From Rhizophlyctis rosea (lineage: Eukaryota; Chytridiomycota; Chytridiomycetes; Rhizophlyctidales; Rhizophlyctidaceae), in contig JADGJC010000055.1 in the NCBI GenBank assembly GCA_027596075.1, positions 1 to 64,000 of the forward strand: 64,000 nucleotides of DNA. Direction: 5' to 3'. Under the pieces are notes generated by a model that saw only the letters and a program-made list of their open reading frames with translations, ran no database searches and had not been told where the DNA came from. Shown here one piece after another: positions 21,201-34,833 of this stretch. The position numbers and the translations under genes are program-made. How positions within the stretch are numbered: position 1 is the first letter of the stretch; the number at the start of each line of letters is the position of its first letter.

Positions 21201-22998
21201 GCCCTACATCCCCTGCTTCCCCCTTCAACGGAACTACTGTTCTTCCCTCCTCCGCACCACCCTCCGGTCTCGCCCGCCCCTCCGCAAGACTACCCCTCCG
21301 TCCCTTCTCCATTTCCTCACTCTCCCCAACACCACCCAGCCCCTCATCCCCCCATTCCTTCCCCTTCTTCTTCAACCCCGCAACATCATTGAGAAGTCCA
21401 TCAGCGCTCATTCGTCCCGCTTTCGCTACTTTTGTCAAGGGCGTTGAGGACGGTTGTGGGGTAGGGAGATTTTCTTGTGTGATGCAGCGGCGGCCGAGGG
21501 TGGGTGATGGAGAAGGAGAGGATTCTGGGGATGACTCTGGCGATGAGTTGAGAGATTCGGATGAGGCGTATGGGGAGTAGGAGGAGTCTTCGCGGGCGTG
21601 GGATTGAGTTGGGGCAGGTGTGGGTGCTGTGGGGAGAGCGTCTGAGAGGAGGTCGGTGGTCTGAATGCAGGCAAGGGTGGGTCAGAAACCTGGGATATAA
21701 TTTTGCATCCATGGCTGTGTTGATCTCAGTTTTCATATTCCAAGTCGAAGTCTGTCCCCAGATCAAAATGGCATTGGAGCCGTACAAAATTGATTTTCCT
21801 GCACCAATTCTCCTTTCCTCTATATCTTTCATGCAGTATCCATATCTGTTCCCATCAACCGCCATGATATGTAAGACCACCAATCATCCTACTGAATACT
21901 CACCTTCTTGATAGCCACGCCCAACTCAACCCACTTCTTATACACCTCCCCTTTCTCCCCCTCCGCAATCTCCTTCGCCCCTTCCCCGCCAAACTCCCCC
22001 TCCAACCCCTTCCAGCACTTCAAACAATACGCGATCTTCAACTCAAAATTCGCCTTAATCCCCATCAAAACCTTCCTCCTCCTTTGATTATGCTGCGCAT
22101 CAACTTTCTCCCTATCCGCCATAATCCTCGTGATCTCCTCCTCAGACGGCGGCGTCGACAAATCATTCAAGGACAATTGCGAAATGTGCTGCGACGCAGA
22201 TGGTGTGGTGTTGGAGCGAAGCTTGTCCCATTTTGCTTCTTGGTCTTTTCGCCGCTTTTGTTCGACGCGGCGTTCGGAGTTGAGGGTGACGATTGCTTCG
22301 CGGAGAGCGGTTTCGTAGTCTTTCTGGTAGCGGAGGGAGGTGGTGAGGAGGCGATGGGATTCTTCGGTTGAGGTCGTTGTTGTGGGACGATCTGGAGTTG
22401 TGGGATATGTAAATGAAGTTGGACGAGCGTAACCGCATATCATAAATCATTTTTCAAGTCCGATTGAATGAGGACAAGGCGACGAATGACACTCACCACC
22501 AGCGAGTGCTTCCGAACTACCGCCCATATATCCATGCCCTTGAAGACCGGGGACCGCGGTGACGGATCGTTGAACATGCAGTTGTCCCTGTGCTTGTGTG
22601 GACCCATGACTCCCTATTGCATTCCTGCTCCCCTTCCCTTCAGGATGATGTTGCGATTGAGCTTCCCTATTGCGCCGTGCGATCTCTTCCTTCACACTCA
22701 AGGCGCGAGACGGTATGTTTTGCGTCGATGATTGTGATGGTGGGAGAGGTGCGAGAGAGGTGTGGGATGCATGGGGAGATGTGTTAGCTGATGTGGGTTC
22801 TTTGTTGAGAGATGAGGTCGAGGCCGAGAGTTTGGAAAGCTGGAAGGAGATTTAGTAGTTGTTTGAAGAATGGGGCCACTCAGCGCGCACCTTATCATTC
22901 GACCCCAGCCCAACTCGTTTCGAATTCCGCACATCGCTGACCGCGTTAACGGCGCTGGCCAGACTATTAGGCACCACTGACCCCTGGGGAGTTCTCAT
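18240..22998 (-). CDS. RhoGAP-domain protein with coiled-coil region
   Basis: Nine exons: 22998-22891, 22839-22497, 22391-21904, 21660 to about 19898 (or 19888), 19662-19559, 19439-19296, 19217-19011, 18926-18640, 18500-18240. Using the 19898 donor, the total is 1234 aa. The C-terminal half is a clear RhoGAP: HIFGRSIEGL, PPFVIKCCEAIQKTG, then SSPGLFRVAG with the arginine finger, EVANLLKAFFREMPEPLL, and LLSFLNDVAQHSEANKM with SLAIVIGPNILRP. Such domains stimulate GTP hydrolysis by Rho/Rac/Cdc42 and act on cell polarity and actin. Upstream are a charged helical segment with coiled-coil character (exon 3) and a long Ser/Thr/Pro-rich linker (exon 4). The protein ends in a basic tail (KFFKRRKSV). 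The exon 4/5 junction is uncertain because the intron holds an assembly gap. Confidence 0.85.
19767..19857. other. Assembly gap with poly-C/poly-A low complexity
   Basis: Ten N bases at 19848-19857 follow a C homopolymer of about 19 bases (from about 19767) and two A-rich runs. All lie within an intron of the RhoGAP gene, so the coding sequence is not directly interrupted, but the real intron length is unknown. Confidence 0.95.
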
Positions 22999-23854
22999 CA
23001 GTAGTTTGTGGGTGACGCAGGGGGATGTAAGTCAAGCTCGCGCGCTGATGCGTAGCAGCGGGCAAAATAATGCAGATTGGAGGGAATGTCAACACGGAGG
23101 AGTGCACGAAGGTTGGACTTTGCCAGGGAAGGCTGTTTCCTCCAACCAGGTTTGACATGTTCCAGGTTTCACTTCGCCAAACAACATCGCGGAGGGCTGT
23201 GGCTCTTTGCGGGTCAATCGCAAGGTTTCGGGGCACTCTTATGTGTTTTGAAACACGAGGCCAGGACATGACCCCTAAGAACGGTGTGAGTTGGGTTTGC
23301 CGCCGATCAACCGTGAGGGGATGTGATGATCGGACCTGTTCGCCCATCACGCCGGAAGCCGACTAGGCAGCTGGCAGGTTCAGTCGCACGTGTTAGGTCT
23401 TCACTGGACTTCGACTACGTTCTTTTCACCTCCAAATACGTGAAGGTGGCCAACAGTGGAAGATGGTACAAAGAAAGCAATGAGGCGCGCAGCAAAGGTA
23501 TGTGATGCAATATTCTTCTTGGAAGTGAACGAGGATATAGGAGAATTGGAGGTAATTGCAGAACTTATTTTGCTTGATATCAATTGCTGTTTGACCTTCA
23601 CTCTTGCTAAGGTTCTCATTTATGTGTTTTTGTTGACTGCATCTCACTCTATTGCAGCACAACTAATGAAGTGTGGCATTATGCGAGTCTGAGTGCAACT
23701 AGCTAGACTCGAGACCAACCAGCGTTGATCACTTTGATCATGAATAACACAGCTTTTCGGAGAGTCTGGAAATCAACCGTTTTCTAAAGTATTTACAAGA
23801 TGCGATGTAACAGTAAAGAATATGCAAAACATGAGAATATAAGACCGTTTTACT
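22999..23854. other. Intergenic, no gene seen
   Basis: The stretch runs between the start of the RhoGAP gene and the 3' end of CFAP54, both on the minus strand. The promoter of the RhoGAP gene should lie in the first part. Short frames here show no domain. Confidence 0.5.
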
Positions 23855-26800
23855 CTATTTTGCGTAACTCCGACTATATACTGCCACCTTTGACAGGTAT
23901 TCAAAAACGGTTGAGTCGGGTGTATCTTTCCCTGCTAAAGCTGTACAGATCGACCCATACGGCGTAGTCAACGCGTTGTCCACATCGACTCCCACCATAG
24001 ACAATAAACGTTCTGCGACCGGAAGCGTCATCGGCAGCGTCGTCACCTGCGAAGTAGGGGAGTTCGTGTCATCCTTGCTGAGTGGAGAAAACCATCCGTC
24101 AACGATTTTGATGGCCTTCAACCATAAATCTGATGTGGACTGAAGAAGCACATCGTCACTGGTGAGGGTGTGTCGCCGCAAGTTTGCAACAATTTGTGTG
24201 AGAAGGGTTTGTAGAGTGGTGAGAGAGGAGGGAGTTGTTTGGAAGACGTGGGTTAGGACAGAGGGAAGACTGATGTCTGTAGATTTGTCTTGTGCTGGGG
24301 CTGATATTGAAGGGGCGAGGGATTCTTTTGAAGAGCTAGCAGGCAATGCAGTCGAAGCTGGTTTGGTTGGGCTGGAAGGACGACGTTGTGCAGTTGCCGG
24401 TGGTTGAGCGGCGGCAGGTGGGGTAGATGTTGCGGGTACTGGTGCTGGTGGTGTAGCTGCTTTCTTTTTCGCATCTTTATCTTTAGGTGCAATTACCACC
24501 AGTGTCCCATAGATACGGTCTTTCCATAGGCCCTTTTGACAGTCTGGTTGACTAGGAACAAAAACGGGCGCTCCCGTCCAGAGTAGGCATGCCGAGTCGT
24601 TTGGAATCCGCAGCAAACCCTCAGAAAGATTCTGTGGCGCACCGGCATCCGATGATAATGTTGCAAGGGTGGGATGCATCAGCGATGAGTTGAAGACGCT
24701 AGCTACGGCGACAAACTTATTCCCTAGCTGCTCGACGAGATAGCTGTTGATAGTAGCAATGCGGCCGGCAACTGATATCTCCCATCCATCCCAAATTGGC
24801 TGCGCAAAGGAGAATGATTGTTGTACGAGCTGACGAAGGTAATCTAAAACTAGCTTGACTGTCCAGGTTGGGGGCGTTGATGGAGGAGGATTATTTGCGT
24901 TTGCAACTGTGGAGACATTGCCCTTGGTAATGTCATCTCCATTGACAGTATCGGCAATTCCGGTGAACCAGTCCGTCACGTCCCTCAAGATTGTGGGAGG
25001 AACATCATGGGCTTTGAATTTTCCTTTCATCAAAACGGCGAACGCATCATATGGTTCCCCAATGGTGCGACCACCCTCAAACAGGTCCCTCAATTCTGCT
25101 GCCCGAGCTGCGTGGAATGCCAGGACTGCCAGTGTTATATCCCCTTCCGACCGGTCTAGCAGCAGGTTTTTGTTCCATTCAGAAAATGACGCTGCCGACA
25201 GCAATCCACAGAAAACACAACTCAGCGCCGCGTAATCGTACCCTCTGGCATCCAGCAGTCCCTTCAGAGTGTCGAGCAACATCGCTTTGGCTGTGTTCAA
25301 GCTGTCCACATGGTCCCCGCCACCAAAGCTCATCCCTATATTAACCCAGCTCCAAACTACAGCTTGAGGCACCATTATTCTTGCAGTAACATGCGGCATG
25401 CAGGCGTCCACAACGGGTTTCATCGCTTTGTACGCAGCCGACACCTTTCCGTGACGTAGCAAGTCAATGACATGCTTAGTCACCACGCGAGCAGCTTCAA
25501 TATACACCGGACAATACCGAGGTGACCGCAGTAAATATCGCATGTACACATGTTCCAGAATTGAGAGAGAGTGCGAGTAATGTGACGTCGAAGGCGTGTT
25601 CGATGTCGTTGCACAAGGTTGCATTATAGGTTCTAAATCTCCAACAAGCTCTCTGGCAGATGGAAGGACATCGGACATGACAGCCTCATTCCCCGAAACT
25701 GATATCAGTTCCACAACCTTCTTGAAGTGCTCAAATATCCGTTTCAGTCCGTCCTTTTCTGGGTCATTATCGGTCCCTAACCACTTCCATCCGCCATTCG
25801 ACTGACTCTTCCGTCCCCGCTGTTGTACCAACATCCGTAATCCTGACAGAAGTCGAACAGCCGAAAAGCGCAGCAAATATGGTGTGGAATGGCAAAGTTG
25901 GGCTTCCTTCAAAGCGCCTTCGGACAGGTCCGCAGCTGCCTTGAATGATCCTTGCGCTTGGAGCGCATTGCAGATGAGGTATCGGATATGCAAAGAAAAT
26001 TTGACTCCGAAATTCAATGATAATGCATTTGTAGGTAGCGTCGATTGGGAGCCCACTGTATCTTTTATGCGCTCCGGTATGGACTGGATTTGAGTGGCAT
26101 ATGTATGGAGCATCGATGTTCCTCTGGGAATAATTAAGACTTAGTGATTTAGTTTTTCCGTAGCGCTCAAACAGCAGAACTCACATCTTGACCGCAAGGT
26201 CGTATTGTCCGCGCAGCATTTTGGCTTCCAATAGCTGCTCGTGCGCTTGGAACAGTAGCTCCAAGTTGGTGAACCCATACAAGTAGTCAGTGTCATTCCA
26301 TATGTCATTTTCCACGCCTTTAGGACTCGCTCTGGCCCCTGTCTCCAGTGGAGAAGGAGTTTTGGGTATTGAAGTCAAGTCACCTCTCAGCTCTGACATG
26401 ATCCTGCCCAATATAACCTCAACTCTTTGCAGTATGGGCGCTGCGATGACGTTCGGATCGGCTTTCCCTGTTGTAGTTGATTCTCCATGACTGGTGGAGG
26501 TTGTGCTTCCACTGCTGTCACGTCGCACACCTATTTTGCAAAATTTCCCACTGTCAAATTGCAGAATAGCCTGGCTCATCGAGCCATGAACAGCATCTGA
26601 TGTTGGACCCTTCCCATCTGTGCTTGTTGCACTTTCCTCCTTATTGTCCCGCCAGTTCCGCCGTCCAAACCGAAGCCCACACGCGGGATCATTCACCGCC
26701 CCTAAATTCAGAACATGATTGAGCAGTCTACATCTCATGATCTCGTAAGCTCTAACTACCGCCTTTCCAAATATATTTCCAATTCGGTCCGGCACAACAT

Positions 26801-29800
26801 GGTCCGCCACGTATCGAAGTACTCGCACGCTGTTTCGCTCCAGGAGCGTAGCTGTATTGTCGAATGGAGTCCAATCAACCGGAAGAACCAGAAAGGGTGA
26901 AGAATGTAGCAAGGCTGCAGATGAAGATGCCACTTTTGGATCATGACTCGCGCCAGCGACAGAAAGAGCCCCAGTGGGAATGGTCAACAATTCCGTGATG
27001 GCTTCCGAAATGCACCCGAGTGTCAAAAAGGTTTCGACGCGTAGAAGCACAATTGCTGCAGCTGATAAGGAGGTGAGGCTGTGGTTGCGGCATAGATATT
27101 CTAGCATGGAGAGCAGAATCAGAACGCCTGTAGGTCGCCGTTGGTCCAAAAGGTCGCGTGCTGTGACGATAAGCGAATGCGCCAGCGAAGATGGATTGAC
27201 CACATGTGGGTCTGTGAAAATCGATGCCGAAGGTAGAAGTTCCATCGGCATGTACATGAGCAACTTCGATGCATCCTTCGGGTGGGGTAGAGTGACCAGG
27301 ACCGGTAGGGCCAAAAGCCTCGATGCAAATAACAATAAATCTCGCCGTTTATCCAGATCACGATTTCCATACACGTATTCGGCAATACGAGATACGGCCA
27401 CCCCGGCCATGACGGCATTCCTGACCCCACCAGCCAATGTGACCACCTTCCCAGCATCCATATTGACATTTGTACCCTCCAGCCCCCCTATCATCTCCAT
27501 CCAAATACCAATCACCCTCTTCTTCTTGAAGACCGCATCAAGAGACCGTGACCAAGCAACCAGTGCGCCATCCAAATCCCCGTACTCATACATGAGATTG
27601 CCCTGCTCAAAAGCGCAAATACCTGCTATATCCGTGACTTCCCGGGCACAAGCGACATGGTACAAGTCATCATATGCTGTGGATGCCGCATAATAAGCCT
27701 CTACAACCGTCTGGTCAAGAGCCCAGTTCCTTGTCGTGAAGAGATAGTAATAGGTAAGGCGAAGACCTCGGGCCGTCACAAGCATGTCGGAAAGAGTTGG
27801 TGAGCGGGGAACATCAGCCACTTTGAACCCGGGAGTTGGTGGTTTTGAAGCTACGTTCGAAAAAGCCTCTCCGTCCTCCTCCAGACTCGTCATCGCCGCT
27901 GCCGCCTCTGCCTGTTGCTTGGCAATCTCGTTCCGAGCATGATCAAACACCGGTGCCAAGGATCCTCCATAGACCTTGTTAAACATTTTGTTGAACCGAG
28001 TCCCAACTTCCAATAGCCGATGCCATTTCCGTGCAATGTACATGGCCTCCAAAGTGAAGAGGAGGAAATGAGCACAGAATGCCATATCAATTTGCACGGT
28101 TTGGATCTCGTTATGGTTGTCCATCCATCCGGCAACGTGTTGATGAGACAGTAGTTGTTCTAGACTTCTGAAAGGCATTGTGGGTCCCGCGCTCCCACTA
28201 GACTGCGCCCGCCGTTCCGCATCCGGGGTTTTGGCAGCATAGACTTTTTCAATTAGGTCATTTTGCTCCTCCTCTTCCATGTCCGCCCTCCGCACCTTCA
28301 CACCTTCCAGAAGATCCAACAGACAGGTGGCGGAGATCCAATATGCACGCCACCAGTTCTGCCGCCGAAAGTCTGGACCGTTCATGGCCCGTCGGTTGAG
28401 CAATTGACGTGTCACGTGCCATATTGCGTGTAACCCGTTCATCGACTGTCGCCAGTGACCGATGCGGGCTGGAAGGACGACGGATTGGACGAGGTGCTGG
28501 AGCATTTCACTGGTGGTCTTGACAATTTCTGTTGTGTAAGACTGGGATCCGCCCGCTCCGCCCGTCTTCGGGTGGGAAGTTGTTGTTGGCAGTGGTATGG
28601 AGTTGTTCACGCTTCGTGCTTTGGAAACGGGGATTAACCGCAGATCATCCAACAATATCTTTCCGCTTTGCCACAACTCGAAGCACTCAAAATTGGAGGT
28701 AGGTATTGTGTCGGGTGCATTGTTTATCTCGCGTGGTACGATATCTTTTTCCAAATGGCTGAACAATGCCAACCCGTGTGTCAGCGCAATTAAGGCAGTC
28801 CACGAGGTCTCATACGCAATCACAGCGCGGAGCCGCCGCGCATACCGTTTTGAGTGCCTACAAACATTTGAGCGGTAAGTTTCAAAGAAAATGAACTGCA
28901 ATATGAAAACTCCGAGGTCGCATACCAAAGTGCAGTCATTACTTCGTCCAACGTTTTCAACGCTCGCTCCTTTCTCTCCCGCTCTGCAGCATTCAACCCC
29001 GCTAAGAAAGCCATCTTAGCCGCAGCTCTCTTGCGCTTCAACGCAGCAGCATCCTGTCTCGCATCTCTATCCTTCTCCCCTGCATCAGCTCTCGCTGCAC
29101 CGTCAGACGCATCCCCAGGAGGACTTCGACTCCGGGACCGGGCTTTTGACATTTTCCGCGCCGTTGCATCTCTATCAGAGTCACGCTCTGCAATCATAGT
29201 AGGACTACTTCTGGCAGCAGCTTCTCTAGTTGCGCTTCGACCCCGAATTGTGTCGGGCATGTTGCTGGATGCACTTTGTGGGCGTTCATGTGGTGGTGGG
29301 GAAGGTGACCGTGAATATCCACCTGCTGCTATTGAGGGGTCTGAACTGGCGCGGAAGTTCTTCAAATGAGCTTGAGTCAGAGGGCCTTTAGGTCTAGTCG
29401 GGAATTTGTTAGGTCCGTCGACAACTTGATCGCCACTTGATGCAGCAAATACCACTCACTTAGCCTTCCCCTTCCCTTTCCCATCCCCCTTCTTCCCTCT
29501 CTCCGCAAACATATTTCTCTTCCTCTTCCTTGGCCCGCCACCTTCCCTTCTCTTCCCTCCGCCCACACCCCCACCCCCACCCTCCTCCTCAATCTCATCC
29601 ATCCTCAAAAGCCCCTGATTCCTCCTCTCAAGCCACTCCTCCACATCCGTACACGTTCTCGCAGCACTCTCAGCTGCTCCCAAACCCCACAATGTCCATT
29701 CCACATTTCGTGCCACAAGCTCCACGTAGCGCGGATGTTTCTTGAACCGCGTCAGGTCTTGTAGCACGACATCAGAGCCGGCGGTAATGGCTACTGTGTA

Positions 29801-32800
29801 GAGTTCCTTGATTGTAGTGTTCGTGTCAAGGGATTTGCGGGGTGGAGCGATGTTGGTGGGGAGGATGGGTTTCTCATCTGGTGTTGGTGGAGGTGCAAAT
29901 TGGGATGACGTGGCTTGGAGGGGACTTCCAGCAGCTACACCGGTACCCCAGGCACTTGCAACTGTTGTTGCGACAACTACCTCCAGAAATTCACATATTT
30001 CTTCAACGACGCCACGATGAAGGCTTTGGTAGCCACGAATGGGATCGTCAGAAACAGCTAAGAGCGCATGATGCGAAAACTCTGCCGCCCACGTCCCCGC
30101 TCCCTTTCGAGCAACCTTTGCCGTACCACTCGTTCCTTTTTCCTTATCCTTTTTGCCCTTCCCCGCTCCGCCCCCACCCCCGCCACTTCCAAACCACCCT
30201 TGCTCCAAGTTTGCCGAATTCAAAATCCGCAAATCGGTTGTTGGTAAGGCGGTGTTGACAACTTTCAACGAATCCTCTGCAATACGCAACGCAGAATGAT
30301 ACGCAGTCGGGCGCCGGCGGATAGTCAATCGCCGTACAAGCTGATACGTCAGTGGTATAAATACACGAAGGATCACGTCCCTCCTTCCTTCTTCGCTTCG
30401 GAGTTTCATTACGGTTCTCACAAGAGCAGAATGACATGCGGTGAGGACAAAAACGATGTACGGTAAACTTGGACGGGCCCCACCCTTGATCAGGTGGGAG
30501 GAGGGTTGGAACCCGTCCACGCTCAACATTGGTGACAGGATCGACGCAGCAATCTTGACAGCAATAGAACATTCCACTTCACTGTTTCCACTACGTTTTG
30601 CAACATCCAAACCGACAAGTAGCTCCCGACAACACTTCAACCTCAACATCTGACCCTCTAAGACATTTACTCGGCCTCTGGCGTCAATCTTCACAAACGC
30701 GTCGCCATCAAACTCACGTTCTACGGAAGCAACAATGCTCTGCGCAAAGGCTCGCAATAGGCCGGGAGACGCTGCTTCAACAGTTTCCGTCCGCAACTTG
30801 TGCGAAAAGAAACTGTCATCCTCCCCGGTTATACCATCGTCAACAGAACGCAGGACTTCGGTTCCGGGAACGGAATGGACGAAGTAAGATTTGAGCCAGT
30901 TGTGGCAGCGCATAGCAACTTCTGCGCTTCCCGTTACATGGGCAACTTCACCAAGGTAGGCGATGCAAGGGGCGAAAGGGAGAGGGAAACATGTTGTGAC
31001 GGGAAGGGATGATTCGCCCACTCCTCCTCCTTCTCCCAAGGGTTTCCCATCCGCATCGAATGCAGCTGTGGCAATGATGTAATGCATGTTGGGAGTGAGA
31101 TCGGAAAGAGTGATTTCTACGCCTTGGGAAGGGTCGTGGTTGGGTGGGATTAGGACTGGGGTACCGGAGCCTAGGACTTCGACGTCTGAGATGGAGACTG
31201 TTGGGCCGTGTGTTGTTGTGGATAGGAGTGGGATCTGTTTACAATAGGCCTGGTGATGGTGAATTTTGGTGGCGGATATAGAAGCAGGCGGGTAGGCGAG
31301 GACTTTGATTGTTGTGGGAGTCCGGGAGAGGATTGTCGGGGGTGGAGCTTTTCCCGGTTTTCCACTTTTGACATCTGCATTCCTCGAACACCAGCTTTTT
31401 AGGAGCGCTTCCTCCTCCGCAAAGCCTCTCCAAATTTCTCCTTCAGCCCTTTTCACATACAACCTTCTTGCCTCCTCATCGATTCCAAGTCCTAAACTTG
31501 CGACAACACCCCACAGTACACCCCTCGCCAGGAAGTTCTCCCCGCACCACCGCTTTGCATCATCCTCATCCGCCACCGTCTTGACTTTTTTGGTCGGGGT
31601 GCGCTTTTTGGTCAGTCGGTACCGCTCTTCCTCCTTACGGGTATACTCTCGCGTAGCCAATGCGTGGCGCTGCTTAAGCCGGTTGCGGAACAGCAGGGCG
31701 AGGAGGTCAATATGTAAGGATGTTAAAGTTTGTAATTGTGTCGAAGTCATTGATTGCGGTTGCAAAGGCTGTATTGACGCTGCACCGTTGCTGTGTAAAG
31801 ACTCGTTCTCCACCTTCCTCACCGCATCCATCACCTCTCCATGTGCAAACGGATCACTCGTAATACACCAAACTCCATCCGCCGCCTTGCCCAAGCCGCC
31901 AATCGCAATCCCACAGCACCCAACAATACCCTCCGTAACTTCCACCGCCTTTTCAAATTCACCCATCCGTTCCAGCAGGGTAGCAAACTTCGCGCCCGTC
32001 GTCACTCCAATGATGGGCTCCTCGTGTGGGTAGATTGTATGAATGGTATGGATGGCCTCCAAGGCCAGGAGGATTGTAGAAGAGGAGAGAATGCTTGAAG
32101 GGTAAATCGGTGCGTTTGAATCTAGGTCATGGATGTACGGTGACACGAATTGAGAGAGGAGGGAGGCAGCGTCCAGAAATAAGTAAGGTGCACCAATGGA
32201 TAGCAAATCATATTCCGCACACGCCGAGACGGAATCGATGACAGATGCAACGGAAGTGGCTACTTGTGGAGAAATTTCCGGGAGAAGGAGGTTGGCTGCA
32301 CTGCCAAGTGGCGCCAATACATCAGTGCCGAAGCCGACTTTGCGTTCGGTATGGAGAATATCGCGGAATTGGCGGACGTTGAGACGGAGTTGGAGTTCCG
32401 AGAGGTAGGCTTGGAGTGTTGTATCGTCGAGGGCGTCTTGGTGGGTGCCGCCGACGAGGAAGGGTTCGAGCAGGCTTGCGACGGTGTTATAGCGGTCGTA
32501 TTGTTGGTGGAGGAATTGGTGGCGGGAGAAGGCGATGACATCTTCTAGACCCAAGACTGAGAGTCGACGATCTTGTTGGAGGCGGATCAGGTCTATTGGT
32601 CGGAGGGGTGTAATTGGTTTTGGACCTTTTGCGTATACTTCTGTGATGCGTTGCTCGGCGAAGGCCGTTTCGGGGTCGGAACGAATAATATCATATCCAA
32701 TATCCAGAAGAATATTGGCCGTGTGAACTACTCGAGGCTGCGTCTTCACATCTAATCCCGTGGCCAAAAGTCTCACATCTGCCGATGTCAAAGCATGCAA

Positions 32801-34833
32801 TCCCTCGACAACAGCTCGGAACCTGTCCCTGTCACTCGTAAAACCTTGCAAGCAATGCAAAATATCGAAGAGAAACTGCTTTTTCATCTTCCCTTCCTCG
32901 CCCTCGTCCGCGCGGACCTTTACTTTTGTAGTCTTCTTTTTGACCTTCACCACTTCTTCCCCACCTTCACCTTCCGCGATGCCGTCCAACCCTTCACTTT
33001 CCGCTTCGCTCTCCACCATGGATGTACGTAAACTGGAGAGACCAGCCAACTTGTATCCGATACTCATTGTGGACGCTTGGCGAGACAAACTCCTCAATCC
33101 AGCTCTTGCGGCTCCCATTCTCCGCGGTTGGGGGAACCCTCTGCCACCGGCTCCACCTCTCCCGCCACCATTCCCGCCCGCAACACTGCTCCGTCCGATG
33201 GACATTAAGGACGGGATTTTCGTCAAGTTCTGCACACTCGTCCGGCGGGACATTGTTTCGTCTTCTTCAAACAAAGAGCTGTCCGGTCGGATGCCAGAGT
33301 ATAATAACGTTCCTCCTCCGCCTCCTGCTCCTGCTCCTGGTTTACGGAGATGCGCAACAACAGAAGCCCGTCGAGATGCAAACCTCGATTGTCCATCCTC
33401 ACTCCCACCACCATAAATCGTGCTCGTCTCCCTTACCAAAACCGATCCTCTCGGTCCTCCGGCCCCACGCGCAAGCTCCTTCAACGCCGCTCCAGCTCTC
33501 TGCGCGACCTCTTCAACACTCACAATCTTCTTCCCAGAAACACACGCCCTGACCTTACATGCGAAGAGTGCCAATTTACACCGCAACACACTGACGTCAA
33601 TGATTTGCTGGGTCGTGTCTTCCAAAGGTTGGTTGTTGAGGGCGAGGCGTTCTAAAGTGGCGACTTCATCAATGGATTGGAGGATGTGTGTGAGGAATTG
33701 TTCGGATTCGGTGTATGCTTGGAGGTGGAGGTAGGTGTTTGTGGCGAGGATGGCGGTGTCGGTCAGGGTTGGGACGGTTTGGGCGGAGATCAGGGGGATG
33801 TGGGTTGTGTAGGTTAGAGTCAAAAAGAGGGTGGGTTCGAGAACCTGGTAAGGAAATATTTCATCAGCATGATTTGAGCAGTTTATGACAATGTAACGAT
33901 TTTGGAGATTAGAAGTGGGAGAAAGAAGCTCACCAAGTTCCACCACCCACCAACGCACAACGCATCCAAAATCGTTCTGACGTGGCCAGCACCATCCTCA
34001 ACCAAACTCGCAAAATCATCATTCTCGTTAGCACATTTCTCCATTGTACCTATCAGTCTCTTCACAACTTGCACAATCCTTCCGACAATCCCAGTAGTTT
34101 TCAACTTAGGATCAACACGGGCCAGGCGAGCAAAGTCGCACATTGCGCAACCAAACTCGGATCGGAGAGATAGGGCTCGTGGGGTTTTACGTGGATTGTG
34201 CATGGTGTCACTTGACGATGCCTTACGACTGACGTCTTCCGCCGCAACAGCAACAGGCACGGCATTTTCACCCGGCTCGGCACCAATGAGTAGAGCAGTG
34301 AGATCTCCACCCTCCCCACCATCAAGAAAAGGTCTAAAACAAACCGTCTCAGCAACATCCTCAAAGCCCGACGCATCTCTAACAATACACTCTCCACACT
34401 CCACTCTTCTGACATCCACAAACCCCTTCTCGAGATGCAACCCATACTTCGTCCAACATTTCGCAAAACGAGATGTGAGCAGCCGTCGATGTGTAGCTGT
34501 TGCTGCTGTAGGACTTTTGCGTTTAAGTGTGCGGTCATTGGAAGGCGATGTGAAGGAGGAAGATAAGAGCGCGTCAGGATGCTTGGAAGAGAATGCTTGC
34601 ATGCCTTTTAGGCAGAATGCGATTTCGGATTCGAACATTTGGGTCAGAGAGGTGGTTGTTAGGCGGGTTGGTTGAGCTACTGGTGAGGTGATGAGGTGTA
34701 GAGTTGATGCTATATGCCGGGGGAGAGGATGGGTTTTACCGGGCTTAGAGGGTGGGGATGGGGAAGGTGGTTGGGATTTAGACCGCGAATGCGGGCGTGG
34801 GGCACGTGTTGACGATGGTACTAAGGTCGCCAT
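23855..34833 (-). CDS. CFAP54: CFAP54, central-apparatus protein of motile flagella
   Basis: Five exons: 34833-33934, 33844-29460, 29393-28926, 28857-26185, 26123-23855. All phases close and the total is 3564 aa, somewhat longer than animal CFAP54 (about 3100). CFAP54/FAP54 belongs to the C1d projection of the central pair and is needed for normal flagellar beating. The diagnostic stretch is in exon 2: KAPPPTILSRTPTTIKV followed by a fibronectin-III-like segment ending ITLSDLTPNMHYIIATAAFD and DADGKPLGEGGGVGESSLPV, then PCIAYLGEVAHVTGSAEVA. Most of the rest is helical, repeat-like sequence. Exon 3 carries a basic Ser/Arg-rich insert (SRSRSPPGD). A polymorphic-looking Ala/Pro/Ser linker lies near 24.3-24.5 kb. 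The family is restricted to organisms with motile cilia, which supports a zoosporic fungus. Confidence 0.88.
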